Assembly (NCBI RefSeq): GCF_000003815.2
Contig: NC_049987.1
Coordinates: 4,525,146 to 4,589,145, forward strand
Direction of reading: 5' to 3'
DNA: 64,000 bases
Origin: Branchiostoma floridae
Lineage: Eukaryota > Chordata > Leptocardii > Amphioxiformes > Branchiostomatidae
Position 1 is the stretch's first letter. Each line of letters opens with the position of its first letter. The notes below the pieces were generated by a model, which was not told where the DNA came from, did no database searches, and saw nothing but the letters and a program-made list of their open reading frames with translations. Position numbers and translations under genes: made by a program. Below are positions 45,301-54,470 of this stretch, one piece after another.

Positions 45301-48300
45301 GATCATTACTTTGCTTTCTGCTTGGAAAAGGAAGAGAATCATTATCAAACATTTTGACACGTGTCTTTTGTTAATGACAAATACTAACGGCATGGGGAAC
45401 TCGACCCACACATGTCTGATCACAATTAACCCTTGTTTTTCTCGCCACTTACCTTCTAATTAAAAAAACGAATGCCTGGAAAGTAATGACTCCAATGATT
45501 TGAAATTTGGAGGATATTGATAAAAGGCTTCATACTATGAAGTTGTGCCTCAAAATTTGAGTTGTGCTTGTTGTTTCTGGGTGAGACCAAGAACTTATTG
45601 ATCTCCCCTCGCACACGGCGGTACAGACTTCATGAAAGCGTATAGAAAAACTTGGAAATGATTTGGGGCTGATCTAGGTTTAAGACGTAACCGATCATCA
45701 GCGTAACAGCAGCTTTTACCTCAACAACATGTGGCAAACTCTGCAAGAGTAGAATTGGACTCATGGAACAGATCGTCCAATAAGAAGAAGCAAGACAAAC
45801 CTGTTTTAGTTTCCCGGAGCTGAAGGTAGGGGTGATGGCACTCCGGACCCTTTTCCAGTCCGCGTCTTTGAGTCCGAGCAAACTGTTGTCAAAGATTTCA
45901 CCTTGACCGGGAAGAGGCTGCAGTAGTTTGAGCAATGCAATATCAAACAAAAGTTGGCAAAGCTCTCTAGGTAAGAACTTTTGAAAAGATTGAAACTAGC
46001 CTGCAGACATACGTACACTTGTCACCCCCGAGTATATTTGGTCATCTACATCCAGGCAAATACGACAGGTTCGCGTGGCGCAAATGCAAGATATTGTGTA
46101 CAGAACACCAGATTTCCTGGGTTCGAATCCTGCTATGCTACCAAACTTGTGCCCCCTTTTTTTGGTGATCACGCTTAGCTCACTTTGGTATATGGTAATG
46201 GTAACCGGCCATGTCCATGTCTAAGAATATTACCGTATACACCTGGATCTAAGGCCGGTTTAACAATGCGGGAATAACATTTAAAAGTGTGGCAATAAAA
46301 ACTATTGCCATGGCGGACGGTTTTATTGTTTATAAGTATTAATGATTTTTGTTGTAGGTCTGTTGTATTTCCTTTCGCCTGGCTGTATGTATGAAGATTG
46401 TATTACGCGATGGATGTTTGTAGGGTATTGCTGTTAACAAGCTTAAGAAGGACGGTCTCTTGTGACAAGTGACCATAAATGTTTCTCATTGATTTTACAA
46501 ATGAGGTCCTCATTTGCCAATCGGATATATCCTTAGCTTAACAGTAATCCTGATATTTCTCTCTTTATTATGGCTTATAGAGTTACATATGGCATATTTT
46601 TAAGCATTCTAACATGAAAATGCAGTGTAATTATAAAGCTGCCCTCATCAATGAGGCAAATACTATTAGCCCCTTAATCCACACTGCGGCAGGCACTGGG
46701 CACATGGTGACCAGATGTGCCACAAAAACTGAAGGAAACACAGTGAAGAGAGAGTCGCATGCCTGTGTAAAAATTCCACAGATGCCTGCGGAAATCTGGG
46801 AATTCTTGTCAAACGGACGCACACTATAATGTCAGGCGGAGCCCCTGAGGCGTCCGCCAAAAACGAAACGACTTGTACCTTGTTGCGAAACGACTTGTAC
46901 CTTGTTGCGAAACGACTTGTACCTTGTTGCGAGACGACATAACCTGTTGCGAACTGACGTTTGCGAACCAACTGACGTTTGCGAACGAACGAAAGAAACA
47001 ACTTGTAACCGGTTTGTTTGTTTGTTTGTTTGTTTGTTTGTTTGTTTGTTAGGAATCTCCATTAGTTGAAAACATCAAACTATTCTCCCTGGAGTCCTGT
47101 ACATACAATCCAATAAAATACATTACAACAAATTACACATATAATGTCGATCTGAGGTTACGGCGCTGAAGCTTCAATTCAGCACCTTGTTATATTTCGC
47201 TATTTCTGCAGAGAAATTAACGTGCACGGAAACCCGGGTACTGCATATGTATTTTTGAATAATATTTATAAATGTCAGTTAATGTCAAAGATAGAGTTTC
47301 AGTAGAATATAAGGTTATAATATCTTTTCCAAGTCACTCACCCTTCGGTTGGTGAACTTGTTGATCTCCTTCACCGTGATTTCCTTGATGATCTCCAAGT
47401 CACCGACCATGAGGTTAGGTACCCTGCCTTCGAAGTACCTGAAATCAGCACACAAGAGTTATACACAACTTGAAAGTTCATCTGTGTTGGTAGAAGTCAT
47501 TATTGAACTAATTAAACTGTAACACATGGCGCCCACCGTCTCTGTTCATGGCTGTTTAGCTCTGATGTAGACAGTCATCCCTGAACAGAGACGGTGGGCG
47601 CCATAGACTTCCTGCAACCTACGATCAACACTGCTTACTCAGTCACTTGTTCTATCTGCATAACGTGACGTCACGACAGCAGTGGCTTGTTCATTCGTTG
47701 ACAAAGACTGGTGCTGTTCAGTCGAAAATTTGGGTGAGTCCAATTTTTGTGTTGGATATTACAGTTTAACTAGTTCAAGAATAGTTGTACACAGTTGTTC
47801 CATTCTGTCACCGTCATCATTTCGGACTTTCTGCCCGGTGTCACGTCCAATTTTTCTTCGTGGTTAGTGTGCGTGCGTGGAGTCAGTTCTAGGGTTTCGG
47901 GTAGAGTTAAGTGCTAGCCTCCATAACGCGACCCGTCTTCCTCTCGGGTATATTGGAAACCCCCAAGCAGTTTGAAAGCAAAAATATTTGGCAGGAGCAA
48001 AATTTCGGATTGAACCTGGATGACAGGTAATTTGGTCCATATAAGTTTGCTGACTTCACTCAGCATGTATAGCGAAGGACTTACCCATAGACTTTGTTGT
48101 ACTTCTCGTAGCATTCCTTGTCGAAGAGGTTAACTCCCTGGAATCAAGACAACGACGAATTGTTACGCCAGACGAAAGGTACACAACAAGGTCTTCAACA
48201 ATGTGACCATTGAAATGGTACCAGAATGTTAGAAACTATAGTGTGAGCTCAATGAAAGCAGTGTATCGGAAATGTGATCAATTAAGGTTGATGTGAAAAT

Positions 48301-51127
48301 TTACGGTGTTTGTTTCGCGTTGAAACAAACTCAAATTGTACTACAAACGTAATATCTATAATCTCTTTCTCTCTCTCTCTCTCTCCCTTTCTCTCTCTCC
48401 CTCTCCCCCCCCCTCTCTGGGTTATGAATCGAACACGCTGCCGATTGCGCCAAACGACCCCACAATTACATTTTCAGGCGAAACATTCTAGTACAATCAA
48501 CTCTAGGGCGATTTTGAAATTCGGCTAAAGCTCGTTGTTGGCAGTGTAACAACAAAGACATTAAGGGTAGTAGGGATACACCATGTGCGGGTTTACCTAA
48601 AACTGTTCAGTAACGTGGCCGATAACAACAATGTGCAACACACCTATTTTTCTGCTCAACACACTTATTTTTCTGCTCAAGACACTGACATCTTTTACAA
48701 AACACACTTTTTTCTGTGCAACATACTTACTTTTTTTGCGCAACACTCTTACTTTTTTCTGTAAAACACACTTTTATTTCTGCGCGGCACACAAACTTTT
48801 TTTGCAAAACACGCTTTTTTTTCTGCGTGACACACTTACTTTTCCGCGCGGGACACTTAGTTTTTCTGTGGTGCGCACCCCTCCCATTATTCAGAACAAT
48901 AACGCTATAGACACCGACCTTCCAATATTCCAGGTAGTTTCCAAACAACAGGACGGGTTTTGGATTCGGGATTCCCAGCTTCTTGAAGGTGGAGAGCGGC
49001 CACACCAGGTATTTGAGTAACAATTGCAATGACAGAGGAACAGGGTTATTGGACGTTCACATGGACAAAATGTGTTGTCATTCTAGTAGGTAATATTTCT
49101 ACTGTGCTACTTTCAGTTTAAGTTGAGCTAAAGGCCGTACTAATCGAATCAAGATCAGGTCGACTCGGCCCTTCACTAGCTAGCTCGGCCCAGTCAACTT
49201 GGCTCAACCCACTTGTCCATTCGGCCAGGGTTAGACTTCTGGGTTGGGTCGGGTTGGGTTAGGTTAAGGTTAGGGGTTGGAGTTAGGGTTGGGTTAGGTT
49301 AGGTTAGGTTAGTGTTAGTGTTAGGGTTAGGGGCTGTTTATGTTAGGGCTAGGAGTTGGGGTAGGGTTATGGGTAGGGTATCGATTAGGGTTGGGGTTGT
49401 GGTGGGGGTGGGGTTAGGACTTCGGTTAGGGTGTTGAGGCTTATTGACCACGGTGTCTTTCCGAGCTGGTCCAATTTGCCAATTTTTTGGGCCGAGTTGG
49501 CAAAGTGCCAAAACGTGTATGTCGGGTGGGTTTGCAGTAAAACAAGCAACACTGAGAAAGCTTTACTCATTTCCATTGCCCCAGGTATCTAATAATGAGC
49601 ATATGATATTTCGGAAAATCAACCAAGAAACGTTAAAGCTAAAGGCACAACCCGCCGTACGTGCAATTTGTCCGTACGTTTTTTTCGAGGCCACGTCCGC
49701 CACGTACTTCTGAAAATGTTCAGGCTGTACAGGGCAGGTACGTCGCCCGTACTGGCAGATACAAGGGCTGAATTCTAAGACCGATGGCACACAAAGTTTT
49801 GCCTGCAAGTAAAGTTTTACGTTGTATCTGCGTGCTCCAAAATCCGTCGGATTTCCTACGATTTCGTACGAAGGCGGTACTTACCACTTACGGATCACAA
49901 AAGATTGCCCACGTTTTGGCACGTAGACAGCACGTATTTGCACGTACGGTGGGTTGTGCCCTTAGCTTAAGTGGAAAACAAGACACGTTGATTTGAACAT
50001 TGGCACGGACTGTTTGCTCCCATTTGCACACGGGTTCGTCCCCACAGATACTGCTTTCCACTAGACGGCTGTCTATGATATTTCTTCGAGCGATCTGCCA
50101 AATGTGTGAATGTTTCCTCAGCTTGCCTCCACCAGGGGTACGGATAGTCGAATTAGGCAAAAAGGGAAATAATTTGGCCACGGGACAGTTAGCCTGGCGG
50201 GGAATCAAAAGACACACCAAAAATCAGTTATTCAAGCAACTAGATATGGTTTTGGAAACGGTCAGACGTTTCAGGCAACCACCCTGTGCTGACCAAAGTC
50301 CCGTGGCAAACATTCTCCCTATCATGAGTTCAAGTATAGACTATAGCTACCGGAGTCGTTAATAATCGCTTTTTTTGGACAAGCCCGGTCGGAGAGTCAA
50401 ATACCGTTTTGTTGTCGGGATCATGAAAACAATCATGCATGGTTAAGTCTTTCGGATCATGGATAGGACCTTGTACGGCAATGGTGTTATGCACACTTTA
50501 TGCATATTTAGGAACCTTCGACAGCCGTGACACTTTGCAAGTACATTTGTATATAATGTATTGTCCAAATCTGAGGTCTTCTAGCGACTTATAATGACGT
50601 TCAAGTCAATGTGCAAAATTGACGTTTGACATGTTGGCACTTAGAGAACATTCAGAGTTTGACTAAAGGTTTGTGTCGTACTGTTTGTATTCACCAGCCC
50701 CCCTTAAGGGTCCCCACACTAGTACGAGAGCATGTTGGGCATTTTGGATTGGGTACTAACTTAAGTCCGCTTGCTAGTTTTAGTTGCTCTCGAAAGACCC
50801 ACTTCCGCCAGTAAGGAAGCGGACCTTTGGGGAGTGACTAGGCTGGACTCCAGGCTAGGACAGGGTGTTAGTCTCTGTTTCGTGGCTACCAAAATGGGTG
50901 AAATTATCCATAGCACGCTTGACAACACTATTTACATTACACTTCACTCACTCACACTACACACTATGTCCCGTAGCTGTTTACAGCTGGTTACCTTACT
51001 CTTAGTGGATAGTTAAGACCGCCAGCGACTACCAGTAAATACGTGCGACGTTCACTTACAGGTACAACAGCATCGCACACAGTCCTGCCAGCCCCCAGGT
51101 GGGGGAGAAAAGCAAGAGGTCCAACAT
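33374..51127 (-). CDS. CYP3-like cytochrome P450; 13 exons found, one expected exon missing
   Basis: Microsomal haem monooxygenase resembling CYP3A. Exons (high to low): 51060-51127, 48919-49012, 48085-48137, 47342-47438, 45801-45917, 44713-44801, 42192-42322, 41763-41822, 40607-40792, 39711-39799, 38944-39081, 38305-38467, 33374-33451; about 454 residues. Visible: N-terminal membrane anchor [20 protein letters not shown], proline hinge KLGIPNPKP, helix [10 protein letters not shown], helix I VGYETT, ExxR (ETLR), PERF, haem loop [10 protein letters not shown] and a C-terminal exon [17 protein letters not shown]. Two defects: between 44713 and 42322 the phases do not match and ~50 residues typical of CYP3 (the 'FGAY-MDVI' region) are absent; and the exon-2 acceptor at 49013 reads AA instead of AG. 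It could be a pseudogene, a mutated allele or an assembly error. The last intron (33452-38304) holds a large transposon. Confidence 0.88.
34661..35092. repeat. 72-bp tandem array, six units
   Basis: Units start at 34661, 34733, 34805, 34877, 34949 and 35021 with TATCCGGACAATAT; a further unit start lies at 35093. The first five are nearly identical; the sixth is diverged. Because 72 is a multiple of 3, every frame reads as a 24-residue repeat in both directions, giving spurious long frames. Confidence 0.97.
35100..36301 (+). other. Possible two-exon gene inside the CACTG element, unrecognised
   Basis: Exon A (about 35100-35265) reads [20 protein letters not shown]...NFETG and ends at a good donor (AACTG then GTAAGT). 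Exon B starts after a strong acceptor (long T tract, cattccag, about 36067). It continues in the same frame as [20 protein letters not shown] to a stop at 36301. An overlapping frame of exon B is cysteine-rich ([19 protein letters not shown]) and open to 36405. Base composition is more GC-rich than the rest of the element. Could be captured host sequence or a decayed accessory transposon gene. Confidence 0.35.
37990..38274. mobile_element. Foldback element (copy B) next to the P450 haem exon
   Basis: Left arm 'tcctcgtacgcagggacacc' and right arm 'ggatgtccctgcgtaggagg' are inverted. The interior shares 'cagccaatcagagaataggc' and 'tttcagttttcaaaagggg' with copies A and C. Ends about 30 bp from exon 38305-38467. 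Confidence 0.8.
39480..39610 (-). mobile_element. tRNA-derived SINE fragment in a P450 intron
   Basis: On the minus strand TTAGTGTTGTGAGTGAG (A-box-like) precedes GGTTTGGATCC (B-box-like) at tRNA-like spacing. Body limits unclear. Confidence 0.45.
40347..40568. mobile_element. Foldback element (copy C) near a P450 exon
   Basis: Left arm 'cctacgcagaggcatccaac' and right arm 'gttggatgtctctgcgtagg' are inverted. Same interior words as copies A and B. It ends 39 bp from the donor of exon 40607-40792. Confidence 0.8.
41338..41745. repeat. GC-rich inverted/direct repeat next to a P450 exon
   Basis: The word 'cggggcccggc(c/a)ggg' recurs at about 41361 and 41557, and its complement 'gcccggccggaccccgg' occurs at 41700. 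The associated 'ggaaacgaaaaat / ttttcgttccc' also recurs. Consistent with an inverted-repeat element; exact ends not defined. Confidence 0.5.
42962..43508. mobile_element. 547-bp element CGAGGGGTGATCAATAAGTTC, same family as 26153
   Basis: Ends CGAGGGGTGATCAATAAGTT and AACTTATTGATCACCCCACG are inverted; right flank TA, left flank CA. It lies in the intron where the missing P450 exon should be. Confidence 0.8.
43655..43985. mobile_element. ~330-bp foldback element, GCCAAAAGCAGTTACTCAAGC ends
   Basis: Left arm 'gccaaaagcagttactcaag' / 'ggaaacggtgatacg' faces a right arm 'tgaccgtttccaaaatcata' / 'gcttgagtggttgc'. The words 'gttatctttcgtcagtgaca' and 'tcactgacgaaagatgttat' also face each other. 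Relatives at 50212-50280 (one arm) and 53462-53561. Confidence 0.7.
44088..44542. mobile_element. Inverted-repeat element AAGCTAAGGGCACGAC with a nested palindrome
   Basis: Left end 'taaagctaagggcacgactc' and right end complement '...ggttgtgtccctagctta' share GCCGTACGTGCAA. A second copy at 49635-49970 lacks the internal palindrome at 44163-44275, which is therefore a later insertion. Confidence 0.75.
45182..45611. mobile_element. 430-bp element CGTGGGGTGATCAATAAGTTC, same family as 26153
   Basis: Inverted ends as in 42962-43508, left flank TA. It is internally deleted by about 110 bp relative to that copy. In a P450 intron. Confidence 0.75.
46070..46142 (+). ncRNA. tRNA-like segment (SINE head or pseudogene)
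   Basis: Plus strand 'tggcgcaaatgc' (A-box-like) and a perfect B box GGTTCGAATCC at about 46121-46131, followed by a TTTTTTT terminator at about 46158. Stems are imperfect, so a functional tRNA is unlikely. Confidence 0.5.
46868..47052. repeat. 24-bp tandem repeat followed by a (GTTT)n tract
   Basis: Three units of 'aaacgacttgtaccttgttgcg' at about 46864-46933, then a diverged unit, then about ten GTTT units at 47012-47050. In a P450 intron. Confidence 0.9.
47525..47604. repeat. 80-bp hairpin in a P450 intron
   Basis: ATGGCGCCCACCGTCTCTGT at 47526 faces ACAGAGACGGTGGGCGCCAT at about 47585. The arms match over about 23 bases with a ~34-base loop. Confidence 0.9.
49230..49440. repeat. Degenerate TTAGGG/TTAGG-like tract
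   Basis: About 200 bp of G/T-rich sequence dominated by GGGTTAGG, GGTTAGGTT and TTAGGGTT words in one orientation, in P450 intron 1. The sequence resembles an interstitial telomeric repeat but is heavily mutated. Confidence 0.75.
49635..49970. mobile_element. Inverted-repeat element, second copy of the 44088 family
   Basis: Left 'aaagctaaaggcacaacccg', right complement '...gtgggttgtgcccttagctt'. The interior matches 44280-44540 ('gatggcacacaaagttttgc'). Confidence 0.75.
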
Positions 51128-51340
51128 GGAGAATTTTTCTTGTAGACTGTAGACCGGAACAGTTCTCACAACAGTTCGACCTCTCTGAGAAAAATGCTGA
51201 CCTGCTGCATCTAAGAGTCGTTCTCGTTGTCACCCCTGGCGTATCCTGCGCACTTTATATGGTGGCGTCTTGCTGTCGTCAACTTGATTTCAACGACCTA
51301 CTGGTCGAGCTACGTGTTTGTATAATAATGTTGACTAAGA

Positions 51341-52165
51341 CAATTCGGATTTAATAGGTCGTCACGAACGACCGGTAGGGCGCCCTAATCTCCAAGCAGA
51401 CGTGGGGTGTTTTACGTCTGTTTTGTACTATACCTTCGGCTTTTGTTATTATTGTTATTACTTTGTGACTGGAGGGTAACCTCCGTCGACAAAGTATTGT
51501 GAATTGTTTTTTCGGTGAGCGTTCGCACCTATATCTCTATGTTCCGTTTGCCGCATTCGTATGTGGTTTGGCACGTCGCCTGCACACCGGTGAAATGATG
51601 CACGTACCTTTCTTTTGGCCGTAGCTGTTGTTATAATCGATGTAATAATTTCAGAAATCCCCCCTATATCTTCCGTATTGTGGAACAGACAATGTTGTTT
51701 CGGCGTTTGATAACTAGCTTATCTGCAAGCAGATACGCTGAGTTATGTGAACAGATGGCGCACCTGTATCTCTACGTTATCCATCGGTGTTTCGGAGCAG
51801 ATTCGGATTAGGTCGTCACGAACGACCGGTAGGTCGTCCTAATCTCCAAGCAGACGTATGGTGTTTTACGTCTGTTTTGCACCTTCTTACCTTCGGCATT
51901 TGTCGGAACTCGCCAACGTTCCGTTCGACACCCACTCGGGTGATCTCGAGTACAATGTACTCGAATTTCGGGTCACACTCGGAACATAAAACGAGCACCT
52001 TCAATACCGGTATGACAATGAATGTGGCGTCTTGCTGGGGTGAAGTTGAAGAGCTAAGTGTTTGTATAATAATGTTGACTTAGCAAATTCGGTTGTCACG
52101 AACGACCGGTAGGTCGTCCTAATCTCCAAGCAGACGTATGGTGTTTTACGTCTGTTTTGCACTAA
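51341..52165. repeat. Thrice-repeated ~80-bp motif with an internal palindrome
   Basis: Copies start at about 51341, 51801 and 52083. Each contains CACGAACGACCGGTAGG, then 'cctaatctccaagcagacgt' and 'gtgttttacgtctgttttg'. A second shared word, 'tgtttgtataataatgttga', precedes the first and third copies, suggesting a tandem duplication of ~740 bp with another copy between. Confidence 0.85.
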
Positions 52166-52455
52166 GGGGCTCTTTAATTTGCAACTTAGGACTCTTTTTG
52201 GCGACGCCTCATGGGCGAGCCTAACAGTATATAGAATTCCCAGAATTGTACAGGAATTTCTGGATATGTTTCCGCGCGTGCGTAGTTGCATCATGCGGGA
52301 CTAAACAATTACCTTCACGGGTAAGCTTTCCAGTTGTTCGCAGGGCACAGACCGATATACACGTGCACAGCAGTGTTTATATTTTTGGTAGCTCTTGCAT
52401 TCTAAGTGGGGTATAATGAAAGAATTTTGATCATCATTCAACTATTCAACTTTTA

Positions 52456-52600
52456 TTGTCAATGCTAGACTAAAAATAAAGGAACACTCAAAAAGCGACT
52501 CAGAGGCACAGTAGTGCAACTCTAACACAGCTTTATTCACAACATGTGGATCAGTGAGTAGTGGCACAATTTGTGTTCTATCACCTAATAACTAGGTAAT
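52456..52600. repeat. Dispersed repeat, partner of 27687-27828
   Basis: Nearly the same ~140-bp block in the same orientation, 25 kb away. Confidence 0.75.
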
Positions 52601-53461
52601 AACATTGGTCCCCGACAAGCATCTTCACGACTCTATCTTCATGGACGTAACTTGGCTCGCATGCTTTACTACGGTGACCATAATGTAGCACACAGAACTA
52701 TGCTAATGTGAACAGCAGTGTCACAGCGCCCCCTTGCAGTTGCTGTACAAACTTCACTCAGTTCATGCTTTACCAGTTCTTGATACATGTACATGTACTT
52801 TCATACTCCATACCCATGAAAAGCTATCAGTTTCATAAGGCTTACTACCCTCTACTTATTCCCCACCAACAGCTTTAAAACAATCCTTTTAGTATAACAA
52901 TTCATTACAAAATGTAATTCAATAAGCAAGCTTTTAATGATAAATTTCAAGAACAGTACATATAACCAATTCTGAATTTAGCTCAAATAATTAGAAAATA
53001 AAATACATAATTTTCTTCATAGTTTTACATAATTGTAGATGATACACAAATAACGTTATCCAACGTTCTAAAGAAAGATTCAACTTAAGTCTCCCAACAC
53101 TGACACAAAGTGTAGTGTACAATAGCCTGGTAACCATTCTCCACAGGCAAGCTTACAGGTGTTTCGCCTTACATGTTTGACAGTGGACGAGGGTATGGTT
53201 ACCTGGCTAGGTGTACAACCATGCTCACTCAAGTACACCTCAACAACCTTAACCCTGTATCATTCTTCAGTATTCCATCCGAACTGAAATATAGCAAACC
53301 CTTCATAACTATCACCACACACAAGTTATCACTGTACACTATTCAGATTCCATATTTTTTCTAGTTGACATCTAGACTTACACCAACTTGCGAGAACACT
53401 TTTTCTACGCTCATCTCTTTTTATACAACATTAGATGTTTTCAAAAACCATGGCAAAGTAG

Positions 53462-53561
53462 GCCAAAAAGCAGTTACTCAAGCAACTGGATATGGTTTTG
53501 GAAACGGTCAGACGTTTCAGAGACATGTACATAGTTGCTTGAGTAACTGCTTTTTAGCACA
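53462..53561. repeat. 100-bp hairpin element
   Basis: 'ccaaaaagcagttactcaag' faces 'gttgcttgagtaactgcttt'. A short relative of 43655-43985. Confidence 0.8.
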
Positions 53562-54470
53562 TCTTTATTTACCTGAATGTCACATCTTCATTGATGCATG
53601 TCAGGGAATGCCTCACCAAAGTGTACTAACTAAAGTACCAAACAGTGAACACATACTAACACGTTCAGTGAAGAATACATTGTAATGTAGTTGTAATGCA
53701 TGTGGTCAGTGCTGCATATATAACATACACATTCTATAAGTACATTGTACAATGATTGTACACAAACAACATACAGCTGTTCTATGTATATCTACATATT
53801 CTATCTGTAGAGTCTGCACTGATAAGCATAATCTACTACCAACCTTGAACAATGTTATCTTTGAACAATATAGTACAAGTACTGATGATTTCAGAAATAC
53901 AAGTAGTTTTCTTATGCAGTGCTTATTGCGTTGCAGTTGAAACCACACTTCAACCAGACCGAAAGATGAGCATTTCTTTACTCTCCGAACATTTGTACAT
54001 AGTAGAACATGCATTCAATGTCTTTGAAGTTACACGTTATTCCCTAGTGTATCCTGAATGCTTTCGGTACTTGTTAAGTCAATAATAAGTTGTCAAATTG
54101 TACACACTTAAAACATGATTACACCAAAGTTCCCAAAGTTCTTTTATTAGTAAGGGGGGTTGTAATACTATATAGTTACAACTATCGGTACAAGTACTTA
54201 TAGTTTGACAGATTTTACAAAATGCATATTTTCCTTTATCTTTGTGTCTACCTTGTACCCCCCACAAACTAGGTTGGGTCGGTTTAGTTCAAGGAAATAG
54301 GTAAGTACGCAAGAAACTTTATCATAAACGCAGTGCATTACGTTAGTATCCATATACATTGTACAAATGAACTCTGCATGATTGAAAGAAAAATTGTTGA
54401 CTGAAGCAATTTTACTTTTTAATATCTTTAAGACGCTTAAATTTATCCTCGGATTTGTTTTTCCTCTTCC

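Larger units (their letters stand above)
51128..54470. other. Intergenic region between P450 start and glutamate synthase end
   Basis: No coding exons recognised. It contains the P450 promoter side, a motif repeated three times (51341-52165), a dispersed repeat copy (52456-52600) and a 100-bp hairpin (53462-53561). Confidence 0.5.

Noticed and set aside
45630-45740. Possible P450 exon reading [17 protein letters not shown]
   Set aside because: It lies between two exons that already join in phase (45801-45917 and 44713-44801) and matches no part of CYP3 proteins, so it is intronic.
48631-48910. Plus-strand frame rich in F, L, T (NTLIFLLKT-type repeats)
   Set aside because: Low-complexity 'acacactttttttctg' repeats in a P450 intron, not a membrane protein gene.
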